Origin: DATMNI01 sp035570275
Lineage (GTDB): Bacteria > Acidobacteriota > Terriglobia > Bryobacterales > Bryobacteraceae
NCBI GenBank assembly: GCA_035570275.1
Contig: DATMNI010000150.1
Location: 1 to 19,785 of the forward strand
Direction: 5' to 3'
Length of the DNA stretch: 19,785 nucleotides
Below are positions 1 to 7,148 of the stretch, piece by piece. How positions within the stretch are numbered: position 1 is the stretch's first letter; each line of letters opens with the position of its first letter. The notes beneath the pieces were generated by a model that searched no databases, was not told the DNA's origin, and saw nothing but the letters and a program-made list of their open reading frames with translations. Both the position numbers and the translations under genes were made by a program.

Positions 1-531
1 GATGGTCCTGACCTGCTACTTCGTTGCCTCGCTGCAAACTGGCACTGCCCGGTCCGCCGTTCTGCTCCACCACCGATTCCGGTTCGCCCCGGCGTCGGCC
101 GCTTCATCGCTTCTGGCCCGTTGCAGTTCCACTCTGCCGCTCGACTGGCCGCTGCTCCGGTCTCCACTCCCCTTCGGGGTTTTTGCACCCCTCTGGATCA
201 AAGCGTTCTACCGGTTCGCTGCCTGTCGGCCCGCCTTCCGAATCCGCCCGATTCCCTCTCGCTCCCCGCTGCCGATCTTTTTCAAGTATGGCTACGGATC
301 ACCGTTCCTGGTTCGCTACGTTTCCGGAGGCTTGCTGTTCCTCAAACCTCTTGGAACCTCATTCACTATGCTCCCGAAGTCGTTTTCCGTCAATGGTTTT
401 CTGCGCTTTCCCGGCCAATTTCCTCAAGTTCTATGTGTATTGTTTCTAATTGGTTACAGGACCAAGGGCGTGGCAATCCTGTGGATAAAACGGAGATGCC
501 TGTGTCTGTTCTACTCAGTTGGAGGTTTGTT
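1..531. other. Gene-less left edge, unassigned
   Basis: I see no convincing gene here. All three plus-strand frames stay open over much of 120-450, which reflects a C/T-rich strand poor in stop triplets rather than three real proteins. None of the translations has a recognisable domain, and most are rich in Ser, Pro, Arg and Leu. The CCGGTTCGC motif occurs at about 77 and 210, with a related copy near 309. The stretch could be the decayed end of a mobile or intron-like element whose body lies left of the window, but I see no transposase or reverse transcriptase motif in it. It ends just after the stop codon of the minus-strand propeller gene. Confidence 0.4.
169..184 (+). terminator. Possible short intrinsic terminator
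   Basis: CCCC-TTC-GGGG is followed directly by TTTTT, a 4-bp stem with a 3-nt loop and a T run on the plus strand. The stem is very short and no plus-strand gene is recognised upstream in the window, so this may be chance. Confidence 0.2.
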
Positions 532-1647
532 TTACTTCAGTTTGAGGATCATGCCGTTCTCGGTCGCCAGCCACAGGTTGTTCTCGTCGGGCGCCGAGAA
601 AGTCACCTGCCGCGCCACCGCCCGGTAATCCACTTCCATTTCGGTCCACGAGGAGAGATCCTGGCTTTTGAGCACTTGAACCCGGCCCGGCACTACCGAC
701 CGCAACTCGCCATTCACCGCGATGCCCGCCAGGTAAACCGTGCCATCTTTCATCATCCAAATGTCGCTGATGGCGAACCGCTTGTCGTGAAAAACGGAAA
801 CACTCTTGCCCGTGGTCCACTCGATCTTGTAAGCCTCGCTCGGAAACCGGAACGATTCCGTGTATTCGATCAATCCCACACCCAGCCCACGCGGCCCGAA
901 CCTTACCCGCGTCACATCGCCAACCAGGGACGCCGCGCTGGATTTCCAGGTCTTGCCCCCATCTTTCGTGACCAGGGTGTAGGTAAGATGCGGCGTCTCT
1001 CGCCGGCTCAGTGCTTCTTCCGGGTCCATCCACGCGGGAAATTCGTGGAACAAGTGGCGCGGCGGATGGTTGTACCCACTGATCATCCCGAACTGCGGCG
1101 TCGCGAAGGCGATCCAGTTGAAGCCCGAGCTCTCCTTCGACCCCGGTTGGTCGGCCGCGGCCGCCACGGGTGTCCACGTATCGCCGCCGTCGCGCGTCTC
1201 CAGCACCGTCTTCTTACCGCACACGGCCCAACCCGTCTTCTCATCGGCAAAATAAACCCGGTTGGCCGGCGCCGGAAGCTTGGGCAACTTGCGCCAGTTC
1301 TTGCCGGCCTCCGTGGTCTGCCAGAGACCCTTTTCCGTAACCATCCAACCGAAATTCTCATTGAGAAAAAAGAGCGAGATCGGCGTTTCCTTCAGCGGGA
1401 CAGTATCCCAGTGTGCGCCGCCGTCGGAGGTGACCACCGCCACCGGCTCTTGCCGCCGCCCTTCCACAATCACCCCTACCGCCACGCCACGGCCAGGCGA
1501 GGCGAACTGCAGGTCATTGATGACGAGGTTCGACTTGTCCTTATCGTAGAAGTACTGCACCTGCCATTTCTCGGCGCGGAGAGGCGTCAGGCAGGCGGTA
1601 AACACCGAGGCGGCAAACACCAGGGCAAGGATGGGCAGTCGAAGCAT
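532..1647 (-). CDS. Secreted Ycf48/BNR-repeat beta-propeller protein
   Basis: This is a 371-residue protein related to the Ycf48/HCF136 propeller family, which in cyanobacteria helps photosystem II assembly. In heterotrophs the role is unknown. The N-terminus is a hydrophobic signal peptide (about residues 1-25, likely cleavage after LRA); a Cys near residue 19 gives only a weak lipobox. Asp-box-like motifs of the form S/T-x-D-G-G-x-x-W recur: SDGGAHW near 74-80, EAGKNW near 113, RDGGDTW near 152 and KDGGKTW near 228. I chose the ATG at 1647; an in-frame TTG lies two codons upstream at 1653. No clear Shine-Dalgarno sequence precedes either. The gene starts about 20 nt after the stop of the upstream GAF gene, so the two are probably cotranscribed and translation may be coupled. 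The protein is probably periplasmic or outer-envelope. The family call is good; the function is not known. Confidence 0.8.
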   Translation of the reverse strand: MLRLPILALVFAASVFTACLTPLRAEKWQVQYFYDKDKSNLVINDLQFASPGRGVAVGVIVEGRRQEPVAVVTSDGGAHWDTVPLKETPISLFFLNENFGWMVTEKGLWQTTEAGKNWRKLPKLPAPANRVYFADEKTGWAVCGKKTVLETRDGGDTWTPVAAAADQPGSKESSGFNWIAFATPQFGMISGYNHPPRHLFHEFPAWMDPEEALSRRETPHLTYTLVTKDGGKTWKSSAASLVGDVTRVRFGPRGLGVGLIEYTESFRFPSEAYKIEWTTGKSVSVFHDKRFAISDIWMMKDGTVYLAGIAVNGELRSVVPGRVQVLKSQDLSSWTEMEVDYRAVARQVTFSAPDENNLWLATENGMILKLK

Positions 1648-1667
1648 AGTCAATGTTTCATTGGAGC

Positions 1668-2264
1668 TTACGTTTTCATAGGAACGGGGCCCGAGGATAG
1701 CACCAATTCCACGTGGTTGGCGGATTCCAACGCCGCCGCCGGCATTCGCGCCAACACCAGCACGCAGCCCACCTGTTCACCCACCGTGGTCAGCACTTCC
1801 ATCTCGCTGCCGGTGTGCTGATGCACCGCGCGATGCTGCACGTTGATCACGCCCACCACCCGGTTGCGCGCAATCACCGGCGCGGAGAGAAACGCTTCGT
1901 AGGTGTCTTCCTCCAGTTTTTCGAACTTCTTGAACCGCGGGTCTTTGTAGGCCTCGCGCGAAATCGCCAGCAGCCTCCGCTCGCGCGCCACCCAACCGGT
2001 GAGGCCTTCGTTCGACCGCAACCGCAACTTTCCTATGGTGGAGGGATGCGGCGTGTTCGACGCGCACAGCACGAGGTCCTCGCCATCCTGAAGGTACACC
2101 AGGCAGGCATCGCACTGGGTGAACTCCACCACCAGCGAAACAATGCCTTTCAATACATCCGGCAGGCTCAGATCCCGAACCATGAAGCGGCTGATCTTTT
2201 GGAAGAGCGCCAACTGCTGTTCGGTTCGTTGCAGGCGAGTTTCCAACTCTTTGGCCTTCGGCAT
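1668..2264 (-). CDS. GAF-domain sensory/regulatory protein
   Basis: The product is 198 residues. A short Glu/Arg-rich helix that may form a coiled coil (about 4-25) precedes a single GAF domain (about 30-173). The GAF signature is visible in EGLTGWVARERR (about 86-97) and in the late strand pair APVIARNRVVGVINVQ (about 128-143). GAF domains bind small ligands such as cyclic nucleotides, haem or tetrapyrroles, or mediate dimerisation; no ligand can be deduced. There is no attached kinase, cyclase or HTH domain, so it must act through a partner. I chose the ATG at 2264 because it is preceded by AGGGACGG at a suitable distance; the frame stays open far upstream but that part is not protein-like. 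It is the first gene of a likely two-gene operon with the propeller gene and is divergent from the JAMM gene. Confidence 0.85.
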   Translation of the reverse strand: MPKAKELETRLQRTEQQLALFQKISRFMVRDLSLPDVLKGIVSLVVEFTQCDACLVYLQDGEDLVLCASNTPHPSTIGKLRLRSNEGLTGWVARERRLLAISREAYKDPRFKKFEKLEEDTYEAFLSAPVIARNRVVGVINVQHRAVHQHTGSEMEVLTTVGEQVGCVLVLARMPAAALESANHVELVLSSGPVPMKT

Positions 2265-2340
2265 TCCGTCCCTATTATAAGCCGTCCCATTATAAAACTC
2301 CCTGTAAAGCGCTGGGAATCGCCTACAATTAGAAATAAGA
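2265..2340. promoter_or_regulatory. Divergent promoter region between GAF and JAMM genes
   Basis: Only 76 bp separate the two divergent start codons. On the minus strand there are two perfect TATAAT boxes, at 2274-2279 and 2289-2294. The outer one (2289-2294) with TTCCCA at 2313-2318 (18-bp spacer) would give a short leader that still contains the GAF ribosome site. The inner one would give an almost leaderless message. On the plus strand TACAAT near 2324-2329 could be the -10 for the JAMM gene, but no good -35 is visible. The shared space makes joint regulation plausible. Confidence 0.45.
2266..2295. repeat. Tandem duplicated -10-containing unit
   Basis: CCGTCCCTATTATAA (2266-2280) and CCGTCCCATTATAA (2282-2295) are near-identical direct repeats differing by one inserted base. 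Each carries a TATAAT box on the minus strand. The unit could be a duplicated promoter element or two binding sites for a regulator. Confidence 0.7.
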
Positions 2341-3876
2341 ATGGCCGATCTCGCGACCGATGGCGCACAGGTAACGTGGGTAGCGCCGCAATGCCCGTTT
2401 TCCATCGAATACTCCACCCGAGTGCTGGACGATATCCGTTTGGCGGTAGTGGACGCCTTTTTCTCGCTGCCGCGCGGCGGAGCCGAGATCGGCGGCATCC
2501 TGCTGGGCACGTATCAGCCCGGCTGCCTCGCCATTACCAGCTACCAGGCTAGCCGGTGCGAGCACGCCGCCGGGCCCTCGTTTACGCTTTCACCGAACGA
2601 CGAAGCGAAACTCAGAGAGCAACTGGCGTCGGTGCGGGGCCAGGTGGTGGGCTGGTATCACTCCCACACACGCAGCGGCATTTTCCTTTCCGAAGCCGAT
2701 CTCGATATCCACCAACGCTTCTTCCCCGAACCGTGGCAAATCGCCATGGTGATGAAGCCGCACACGTTTCAACCAGTGTGCCTGGGCCTCTTTTTCCGTG
2801 AGCGCGATGGGAGCATACACGCCAGCGCGGCCTACCAGGAGACGCCGTTGGAGCCTCTGCCCCTGCGGCAGGTTCCCTCAGGCGAGCCGGCATTCCACCC
2901 GGCGCCGGCAGTGCCGTACAGCCGGGAAACTGAAAACCGTGGTCCGGGGAGAATGATCCCGGGTGGACCAACCCCGGGCGCACCAATCACTGGTGGACCA
3001 ATCAATGGTGGACCAATCATAAACCTGGAGCTTCCCAACAAAGTGCCGGCGGCCCGGCCCGGGGTTACGAAGGCTCCCGAGCCGCGGCCGGTGGTTGTGA
3101 CAACTCCCGCTGCAGTTCCGACCACCCCGGTTCCGACCGCCCCGTTTCCGCCTGCCCCGGTTCTGCCTGCCCCGGTTCCGGCCGCTGCGGAATGCTGGCC
3201 CGCTGCCAAAGCGGGGCCCGAGCCCTCTCAGCCCCCTCCGCCCAGTTTTCTGGTGACGCAGCCCAAACTCTCCACGCCGTGGCGCGTCATCCTGGCAATT
3301 GGGGCCGGTCTGGCGCTCGGCGCCGCCGGATTTCAAACCCGTGAGATTTGGCTGCCGAGCCTGATGGCCACCGTGAGGTCCATGCTGCCGTCAAGCGGTC
3401 CGCCGTTCTTCGGACTGAATACTCTCGACTCCAGCGGCCAGTTGCAGATCCGCTGGGACCAGAATTCGCCTCCGGTTCGAACCGGCGTCGCCGCGATTCT
3501 CGAGATCACCGACGGCGCCGAACCGCGCCCGCAATCCATCCCGATGGATCCGCAGCACCTCCAGGCAGGCGTGTTCACCTACGGCCGCCGGAGCGAGAAG
3601 GTCGAAGTGAAGCTGACGATCCGCATGCCGGATGGCCGCGATATCCGCCAGGTCACTACGTTTTTGGGGGCGCTCCCGCCGCGCCTGGCCTCTCCCGAGG
3701 ATCCCGAAGTCCGCCGCCAGCGGGACCAACTGGCCCAGGAAGCGGTCAAGCTGAAGTCCGACTTGACCGCGCAGGAAAAACGTACCAGGAAACTGGAACG
3801 GTCGCTCAGCGACGTGCAGAAGACCATCCAAGAGCAGGAACTCAAACGCCAGGAAAACCAGGAGCCGCCAAAGTAG
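2341..3876 (+). CDS. Membrane-anchored JAMM/MPN metalloprotease-like protein
   Basis: The product is 511 residues. An N-terminal JAB/MPN domain (about 20-165) carries the complete zinc-protease signature: Glu49 in the AEIGGILLG strand, then His107-Ser-His109, Ser117 and Asp120, spaced exactly H-x-H-x7-S-x2-D. A Pro/Gly-rich linker follows (about 170-310) with GGP repeats (208-226) and PAP/PVP repeats (255-285). One hydrophobic segment lies at about 313-331. Beyond it come a small beta-rich domain (about 355-445) and a charged C-terminal coiled coil (about 455-507). With no signal peptide, the JAMM domain is probably cytoplasmic and the C-terminus extracytoplasmic. JAMM enzymes cleave isopeptide or peptide bonds next to ubiquitin-like folds, or act on C-terminal tails of small proteins; the substrate here is unknown. 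No E1, E2 or ubiquitin-like gene is nearby. The start is the ATG at 2341 with only a weak purine-rich leader. Confidence 0.85.
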   Translation: MADLATDGAQVTWVAPQCPFSIEYSTRVLDDIRLAVVDAFFSLPRGGAEIGGILLGTYQPGCLAITSYQASRCEHAAGPSFTLSPNDEAKLREQLASVRGQVVGWYHSHTRSGIFLSEADLDIHQRFFPEPWQIAMVMKPHTFQPVCLGLFFRERDGSIHASAAYQETPLEPLPLRQVPSGEPAFHPAPAVPYSRETENRGPGRMIPGGPTPGAPITGGPINGGPIINLELPNKVPAARPGVTKAPEPRPVVVTTPAAVPTTPVPTAPFPPAPVLPAPVPAAAECWPAAKAGPEPSQPPPPSFLVTQPKLSTPWRVILAIGAGLALGAAGFQTREIWLPSLMATVRSMLPSSGPPFFGLNTLDSSGQLQIRWDQNSPPVRTGVAAILEITDGAEPRPQSIPMDPQHLQAGVFTYGRRSEKVEVKLTIRMPDGRDIRQVTTFLGALPPRLASPEDPEVRRQRDQLAQEAVKLKSDLTAQEKRTRKLERSLSDVQKTIQEQELKRQENQEPPK

Positions 3877-3902
3877 GTCCGCCAAAGTAGCGCCCGCGGG
3901 CG
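3865..3902 (+). repeat. Tandem 12-mer and palindrome at the JAMM gene end
   Basis: CCGCCAAAGTAG occurs at 3865-3876, where it includes the stop codon, and again at 3879-3890. The perfect palindrome CGCCCGCGGGCG follows at 3891-3902. The palindrome could fold in the transcript, but no T run follows, so it is not a classical terminator. Confidence 0.5.
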
Positions 3903-4059
3903 GCCACTCCAGCGCTTGCCGACGGCGGGTCTGGCGTCAAACCGCGGAAGGCTGATAGAAGGCAATCCTCCTGCCGCACCTTGCGGGCCAAGCTGCAAAA
4001 CACGGGTTGGCTCGCCGCGCATCCGATCCGTTCCCGCCTTAAGAAGTACACTATTTGAC

Positions 4060-4602
4060 ATGCGCTGCCTGATTCTTCTCACCTTCCTCCTCACCTTGGC
4101 TCCAGTCCGCGCCGATGACTGGGGGCCGCTTGCATTCCTGGTCGGCAAGTGGACGGGCGCAGGCGGCGGAGGCCCCGGCCAGGGCAGCGGCGCCTTCTCC
4201 TTCACGCCCGACCTGCAGAACGCGGTACTGGTCCGCAAAAGTTTCGCTGCCTACCCGCCTGCCAACGGCAAGCCCGCCTTCCGGCACGACGACCTGATGA
4301 TCGTCTACCGCGACGAGGCATCCCACGGCTTCCGCGCCATCTACTTCGATAGCGAAGCCCACACCATCCAGTATTCAGTGAAGCCGTATTTGGAAAAACC
4401 CGGGGACGGCGGTGTGGTGTTCGAAAGCGCGCCGGGACGGCAAGATGAAGTACCCCAATCGGCGCCCCGCTACCGCATGACGTATACCAACACCAGCACC
4501 AGCACTGAGGCCGCTACCGCCAGGTTCAAATTCGAAATCGCACCGCCGGGCAAAGACTTTACCGCCTACATCGAGGCGTCCCTGCGCCGCGAAAAGCCGT
4601 GA
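4060..4602 (+). CDS. Small secreted protein, DUF1579/nitrobindin-like beta-barrel (tentative)
   Basis: The product is 180 residues. It begins with a short signal peptide (MRCLILLTFLLTLAPVRA, cleavage probably before DDWG). The mature part starts LAFLVGKWTGAG, a pattern seen at the first strand of DUF1579 and nitrobindin-type lipocalin-like barrels. It continues with alternating strands such as DDLMIVYRDE and FRAIYFDSEAHTIQYSV. That suggests a small-molecule-binding barrel outside the cytoplasm; I see no residue that fixes the ligand. I placed the start at the ATG at 4060 because it begins the signal peptide, although the frame is open from 3916. No strong ribosome site is present. About 180 bp of non-coding sequence separates it from the JAMM gene. 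Confidence 0.65.
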   Translation: MRCLILLTFLLTLAPVRADDWGPLAFLVGKWTGAGGGGPGQGSGAFSFTPDLQNAVLVRKSFAAYPPANGKPAFRHDDLMIVYRDEASHGFRAIYFDSEAHTIQYSVKPYLEKPGDGGVVFESAPGRQDEVPQSAPRYRMTYTNTSTSTEAATARFKFEIAPPGKDFTAYIEASLRREKP

Positions 4603-4704
4603 AAGCCGGACAAGCCGTGAGGTTGGTTTGCCATTCAGGGCGAAATGGAGTAACCTCAAAATAGTGCAATACCGTAAATCTCTATCAAGTAACAGGTGAT
4701 TGCT

Positions 4705-6489
4705 ATGCCGACTGCCCTCGAAGAAGACCAGGCGCTCCGTCAGGAGCTTGAGATTCAACATGATCGCACCGTTAGCGAGGAGATCGAAATCTTCCGGCAA
4801 AAGTCCCAATCCTTCCTCGCCGGCGAGATCACGGAAGACGCTTTCCGTCCGTTTCGTCTCAAGCACGGCATCTACGGGCAACGCCAGCAGGGCGTCCAGA
4901 TGGTGCGGTGTAAAATCCCCGGCGGGCTGCTGACGTCGGCGCAGGTGGAACGGTTGGGCCAGATCGCGGACGAATTCGGCGGCGGCAAGGGCCATCTGAC
5001 CACGCGCCAGAACATCCAGTATCATTTCGTGCTGCTGCAGCGTGTTCCGGACCTGATGTACCAACTGGCCGAGGTGGGGCTTACCAACCGCGAGGCCTGC
5101 TACAACACCGTGCGCAACGTCACGGTCTGCGATTGGGCCGGGATCGCGCGGGATGAAGTTTTCGATGTGCGCCCTTATGCGCAGCGCGTGGCCTATGCGT
5201 TTCTGCGCAAGGATCTCACCGGCAACCTGCCGCGCAAATTCAAGATCGCATTCGATGGCTGCGCCGGCCACGATTGCATTCAGGGCGCCGTCAACGATAT
5301 CGGGCTGCGCGCCTTGATTCGCGACGGCAGGCGCGGGTTCCGCATGATCGTCGGGGGCGGCATGGGTCCGTTGCCGGTAGAGGCGCAACTGCTCGACGAG
5401 TTCGTTCCCGAGGAGTGGTTGCTGAACAAGTGCGAAGCGGTGATCCGGGTCTTCAACCAGTACGGCAACCGCAAGAACAAGAACACCGCCCGCATGAAGT
5501 TCGTGCTGCGCGAACGCGGCATCGAATGGATGCGGGAACACATTGAGAAGGAGTTCCAGGACATTCAGACCAACGGCGGCATCGCGTGGCCCGAAATCGT
5601 GCCGGAAGGCTTCGGTGGATTTCGCTCCCAGCCTCGCATGCTTTCGAACGGGGACCTGCTGCCGGTGCTGAACCCATCTTGGAGCGCCGACCCGGAATAC
5701 GATGCCTGGCTCGAAACCAACGTGGTGGAGCAGAGACAACTCGGCTACGCGGCCGTGATCGTGCGGGTGGACCAGGGCAACCTGACGGGCGACCAGTTGC
5801 GCGGCGTGGCACGCATCGCGTCGCTGACCGGTGAAGGCCTGGTGCGCGTGGCCATCGACCAGAACCTGGTGCTGGGGTACATCCAGTTGCGCCGACTGCC
5901 GCAGGTTTACGCGGCGCTCTCGGAGATTGGGTTGGCCGGGTCGGGCGCGCGCCAGATCCAGGACATCATCACCTGTCCGGGCGCCTATACCTGCAACCTG
6001 GGGCTCACCAAAACCATGAACCTGGGAGCGGCGCTGCAGGAAACCGTGCGCCAGTATGACGACCCGCAGGTGAAGCGTCTGACCATCAAGGCCAGCGGCT
6101 GCCCGAATGCCTGCGGTCACCACTGGATCGGCGACTTCGGCTTTTACGGCAATGCCCGCAAGATTAACGGCAAGGAGATTCCCTACTACCAGATGCTGTT
6201 GGGCGGTGGTTACGACGACTCAGGGCTGATGCGGTTCGGGCTGGCCGTGCAGTCCATCCCGGCGCGCCTGGCGCCGGAAGCCGTGCGCCGCGTGCTGGAC
6301 CACTTCATCGCCAACCGGCTTGAGGACGAGACTTTCCGCCAGTACGTAATGCGCTACAAGGTGGAGACGTTCCGCACCATGACCAACGACTTGGCGAAGC
6401 CCGCGGAACTGTTCCCCGAAATCTACCAGGATTGGGGCGACGACAGCGCCTATTCGTTGCAGTTGGGCCGCGGCGAGTGCGCGGTATAA
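4705..6489 (+). CDS. Siroheme nitrite/sulfite reductase
   Basis: The product is 594 residues, within the usual range for ferredoxin-type nitrite/sulfite reductases, which carry out the six-electron reduction of nitrite to ammonia or sulfite to sulfide in the cytoplasm. The siroheme/4Fe-4S ligands are intact: TCPGAYTC gives Cys424-x5-Cys430 and SGCPNACGHHW gives Cys466-x3-Cys470. The two repeated ferredoxin-like half-domains are also visible: GGLLTSAQVERL through HLTTRQNIQYHF in the first, and GDQLRGVARIA in the second. It ends GRGECAV, typical of one subgroup. The start is the ATG at 4705, preceded by ACAGGTGA; a GTG three codons upstream is less likely. No cysteine, siroheme or nitrate genes are adjacent, so sulfite versus nitrite cannot be decided from context. 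Assimilatory sulfite reduction is my preferred guess. Confidence 0.92.
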   Translation: MPTALEEDQALRQELEIQHDRTVSEEIEIFRQKSQSFLAGEITEDAFRPFRLKHGIYGQRQQGVQMVRCKIPGGLLTSAQVERLGQIADEFGGGKGHLTTRQNIQYHFVLLQRVPDLMYQLAEVGLTNREACYNTVRNVTVCDWAGIARDEVFDVRPYAQRVAYAFLRKDLTGNLPRKFKIAFDGCAGHDCIQGAVNDIGLRALIRDGRRGFRMIVGGGMGPLPVEAQLLDEFVPEEWLLNKCEAVIRVFNQYGNRKNKNTARMKFVLRERGIEWMREHIEKEFQDIQTNGGIAWPEIVPEGFGGFRSQPRMLSNGDLLPVLNPSWSADPEYDAWLETNVVEQRQLGYAAVIVRVDQGNLTGDQLRGVARIASLTGEGLVRVAIDQNLVLGYIQLRRLPQVYAALSEIGLAGSGARQIQDIITCPGAYTCNLGLTKTMNLGAALQETVRQYDDPQVKRLTIKASGCPNACGHHWIGDFGFYGNARKINGKEIPYYQMLLGGGYDDSGLMRFGLAVQSIPARLAPEAVRRVLDHFIANRLEDETFRQYVMRYKVETFRTMTNDLAKPAELFPEIYQDWGDDSAYSLQLGRGECAV

Positions 6490-6516
6490 GCTGGCGGCTC
6501 TTGAGGCATCAGGACG

Positions 6517-6729
6517 TCAGAGGTCTTCCGGCCGAAGTCCCGTATCTTTCGAGATCTTCGCCAGGGCGGCTGGTCCGACCTCATCGCTGTCGTGGAAGCA
6601 GAACGTGAAGTTGCGCCATCCGGGCCGTTGCAACTTTCGATGGGAACCAACCTGCTTCTTCAGAGTCCAGCCGATTCTGAGTAGCGCAGCATAGACCCGC
6701 TTGGCTTTCGTCGCGCTCCAAGTGCTCAC
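6517..6729 (-). CDS. hicA: HicA-family mRNA interferase toxin
   Basis: The product is 70 residues with the compact double-stranded-RNA-binding-like fold of HicA. The key signature is VGSHRKLQRPG, in which His30 is the expected catalytic residue, followed by NFTFCFHDSDEV and the closing helix ALAKISKDTGL. HicA toxins cleave mRNA independently of the ribosome. The start is GTG at 6729, overlapping the upstream antitoxin stop by 4 nt (GTGA), so translation is coupled. Length and motifs indicate an intact toxin. This is the HicB-first gene order. Confidence 0.87.
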   Translation of the reverse strand: MSTWSATKAKRVYAALLRIGWTLKKQVGSHRKLQRPGWRNFTFCFHDSDEVGPAALAKISKDTGLRPEDL

Positions 6730-6941
6730 GCGGCGAACAAGACCCTGAGCGGCTGCGGCAACTCCTCGCCACTCTCAATCATATCGGCGAGAACCTGAAG
6801 AGCAATCGACTTCGCCCTCCGCAGTGCGGACTCTTCCGTGTCACCGTATGCCATCACTCCCGGCAGATCGGGTACGCAAGCCAGGAATCTTCCGTCTTCT
6901 TCTCGTTCGATCTCAACCTGCAACGGCTCAATCTCTACCAT
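6726..6941 (-). CDS. hicB: HicB-family antitoxin (short form)
   Basis: The product is 71 residues with the partial RNase H-like HicB fold: VEIEREEDGRFLACVPDLPGV, then YGDTEESALRRAKSIALQVLADMIE and a Leu-Pro tail. Such proteins bind and block the HicA toxin encoded immediately downstream. This is a short form: I see no C-terminal ribbon-helix-helix or HTH domain, which many longer HicB proteins use to repress their own promoter. The start is the ATG at 6941, inside a perfect palindrome. The pair is isolated between the sulfite/nitrite reductase and purH, and points in the opposite direction to both. Confidence 0.87.
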   Translation of the reverse strand: MVEIEPLQVEIEREEDGRFLACVPDLPGVMAYGDTEESALRRAKSIALQVLADMIESGEELPQPLRVLFAA

Positions 6942-6950
6942 AGGCCTATG
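6939..6950. promoter_or_regulatory. 12-bp palindrome over the hicB start codon
   Basis: CATAGGCCTATG is a perfect 12-bp palindrome; its last three bases on the minus strand are the hicB start codon. On the minus strand GGTAGA also occurs on both sides of it, as a direct repeat. It could be an operator or a translational hairpin, but a 12-bp palindrome may also be chance. Confidence 0.4.
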
Positions 6951-7040
6951 CCAATTCTACCGGAATCGAGGCGGCTGTGCTCGGCGGACGTGCGATTTGG
7001 TAGCGGGTCAGTTTGACTTCCGGTGACGCACCGGATGGCA

Positions 7041-7121
7041 TTGACTGGGAGATGTTGCCACGGCACGCCGCGTGATGGCTCGCGAGTCGACAGGCCACGA
7101 AAGGCGATGGCCTGTCCTACC
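7041..7121 (+). repeat. Hairpin repeat, copy A (upstream of purH)
   Basis: This ~80-bp element is shared with 8729-8808 in the same orientation. Shared blocks are TTGAC, TGTTGCC, GCACGCCGCG and GAGTCGACAGGCCAC, then GCGATGGCCTGTCC. It contains a perfect 9-bp inverted repeat, GACAGGCCA (7089-7097) and TGGCCTGTC (7108-7116), around a 10-nt loop. It lies about 28 nt before the purH start, so it could fold in the purH leader. It resembles REP/MITE-like dispersed elements. Confidence 0.8.
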
Positions 7122-7148
7122 GGCCTGCGTCTGCTATCGTTCGAATAG

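Noticed and set aside
479..488. CTGTGGATAA, a perfect DnaA-box match on the minus strand (TTATCCACAG).
   Set aside because: It is a single box with no cluster, no AT-rich unwinding region and no dnaA, dnaN or parAB nearby, so an origin is not supported.
121..1821. A 566-codon plus-strand open frame.
   Set aside because: It lies antisense to the propeller gene, which has a signal peptide and family motifs; the plus-strand translation is low-complexity and Arg/His/Pro-rich, typical of a GC-rich shadow frame.
2341..3876. JAMM protein considered as part of a bacterial ubiquitin-like conjugation or defence system.
   Set aside because: No E1, E2, ubiquitin-like, CD-NTase or effector gene is in the window, and the protein has its own membrane architecture.
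3891..3902. GC palindrome after the JAMM gene considered as an intrinsic terminator.
   Set aside because: No T-rich tract follows, and the 12-bp palindrome has no loop beyond the central bases.
4375..6123. A 582-codon minus-strand open frame.
   Set aside because: It is antisense to the nitrite/sulfite reductase, whose cofactor cysteines are intact; no domain is visible in the antisense frame.
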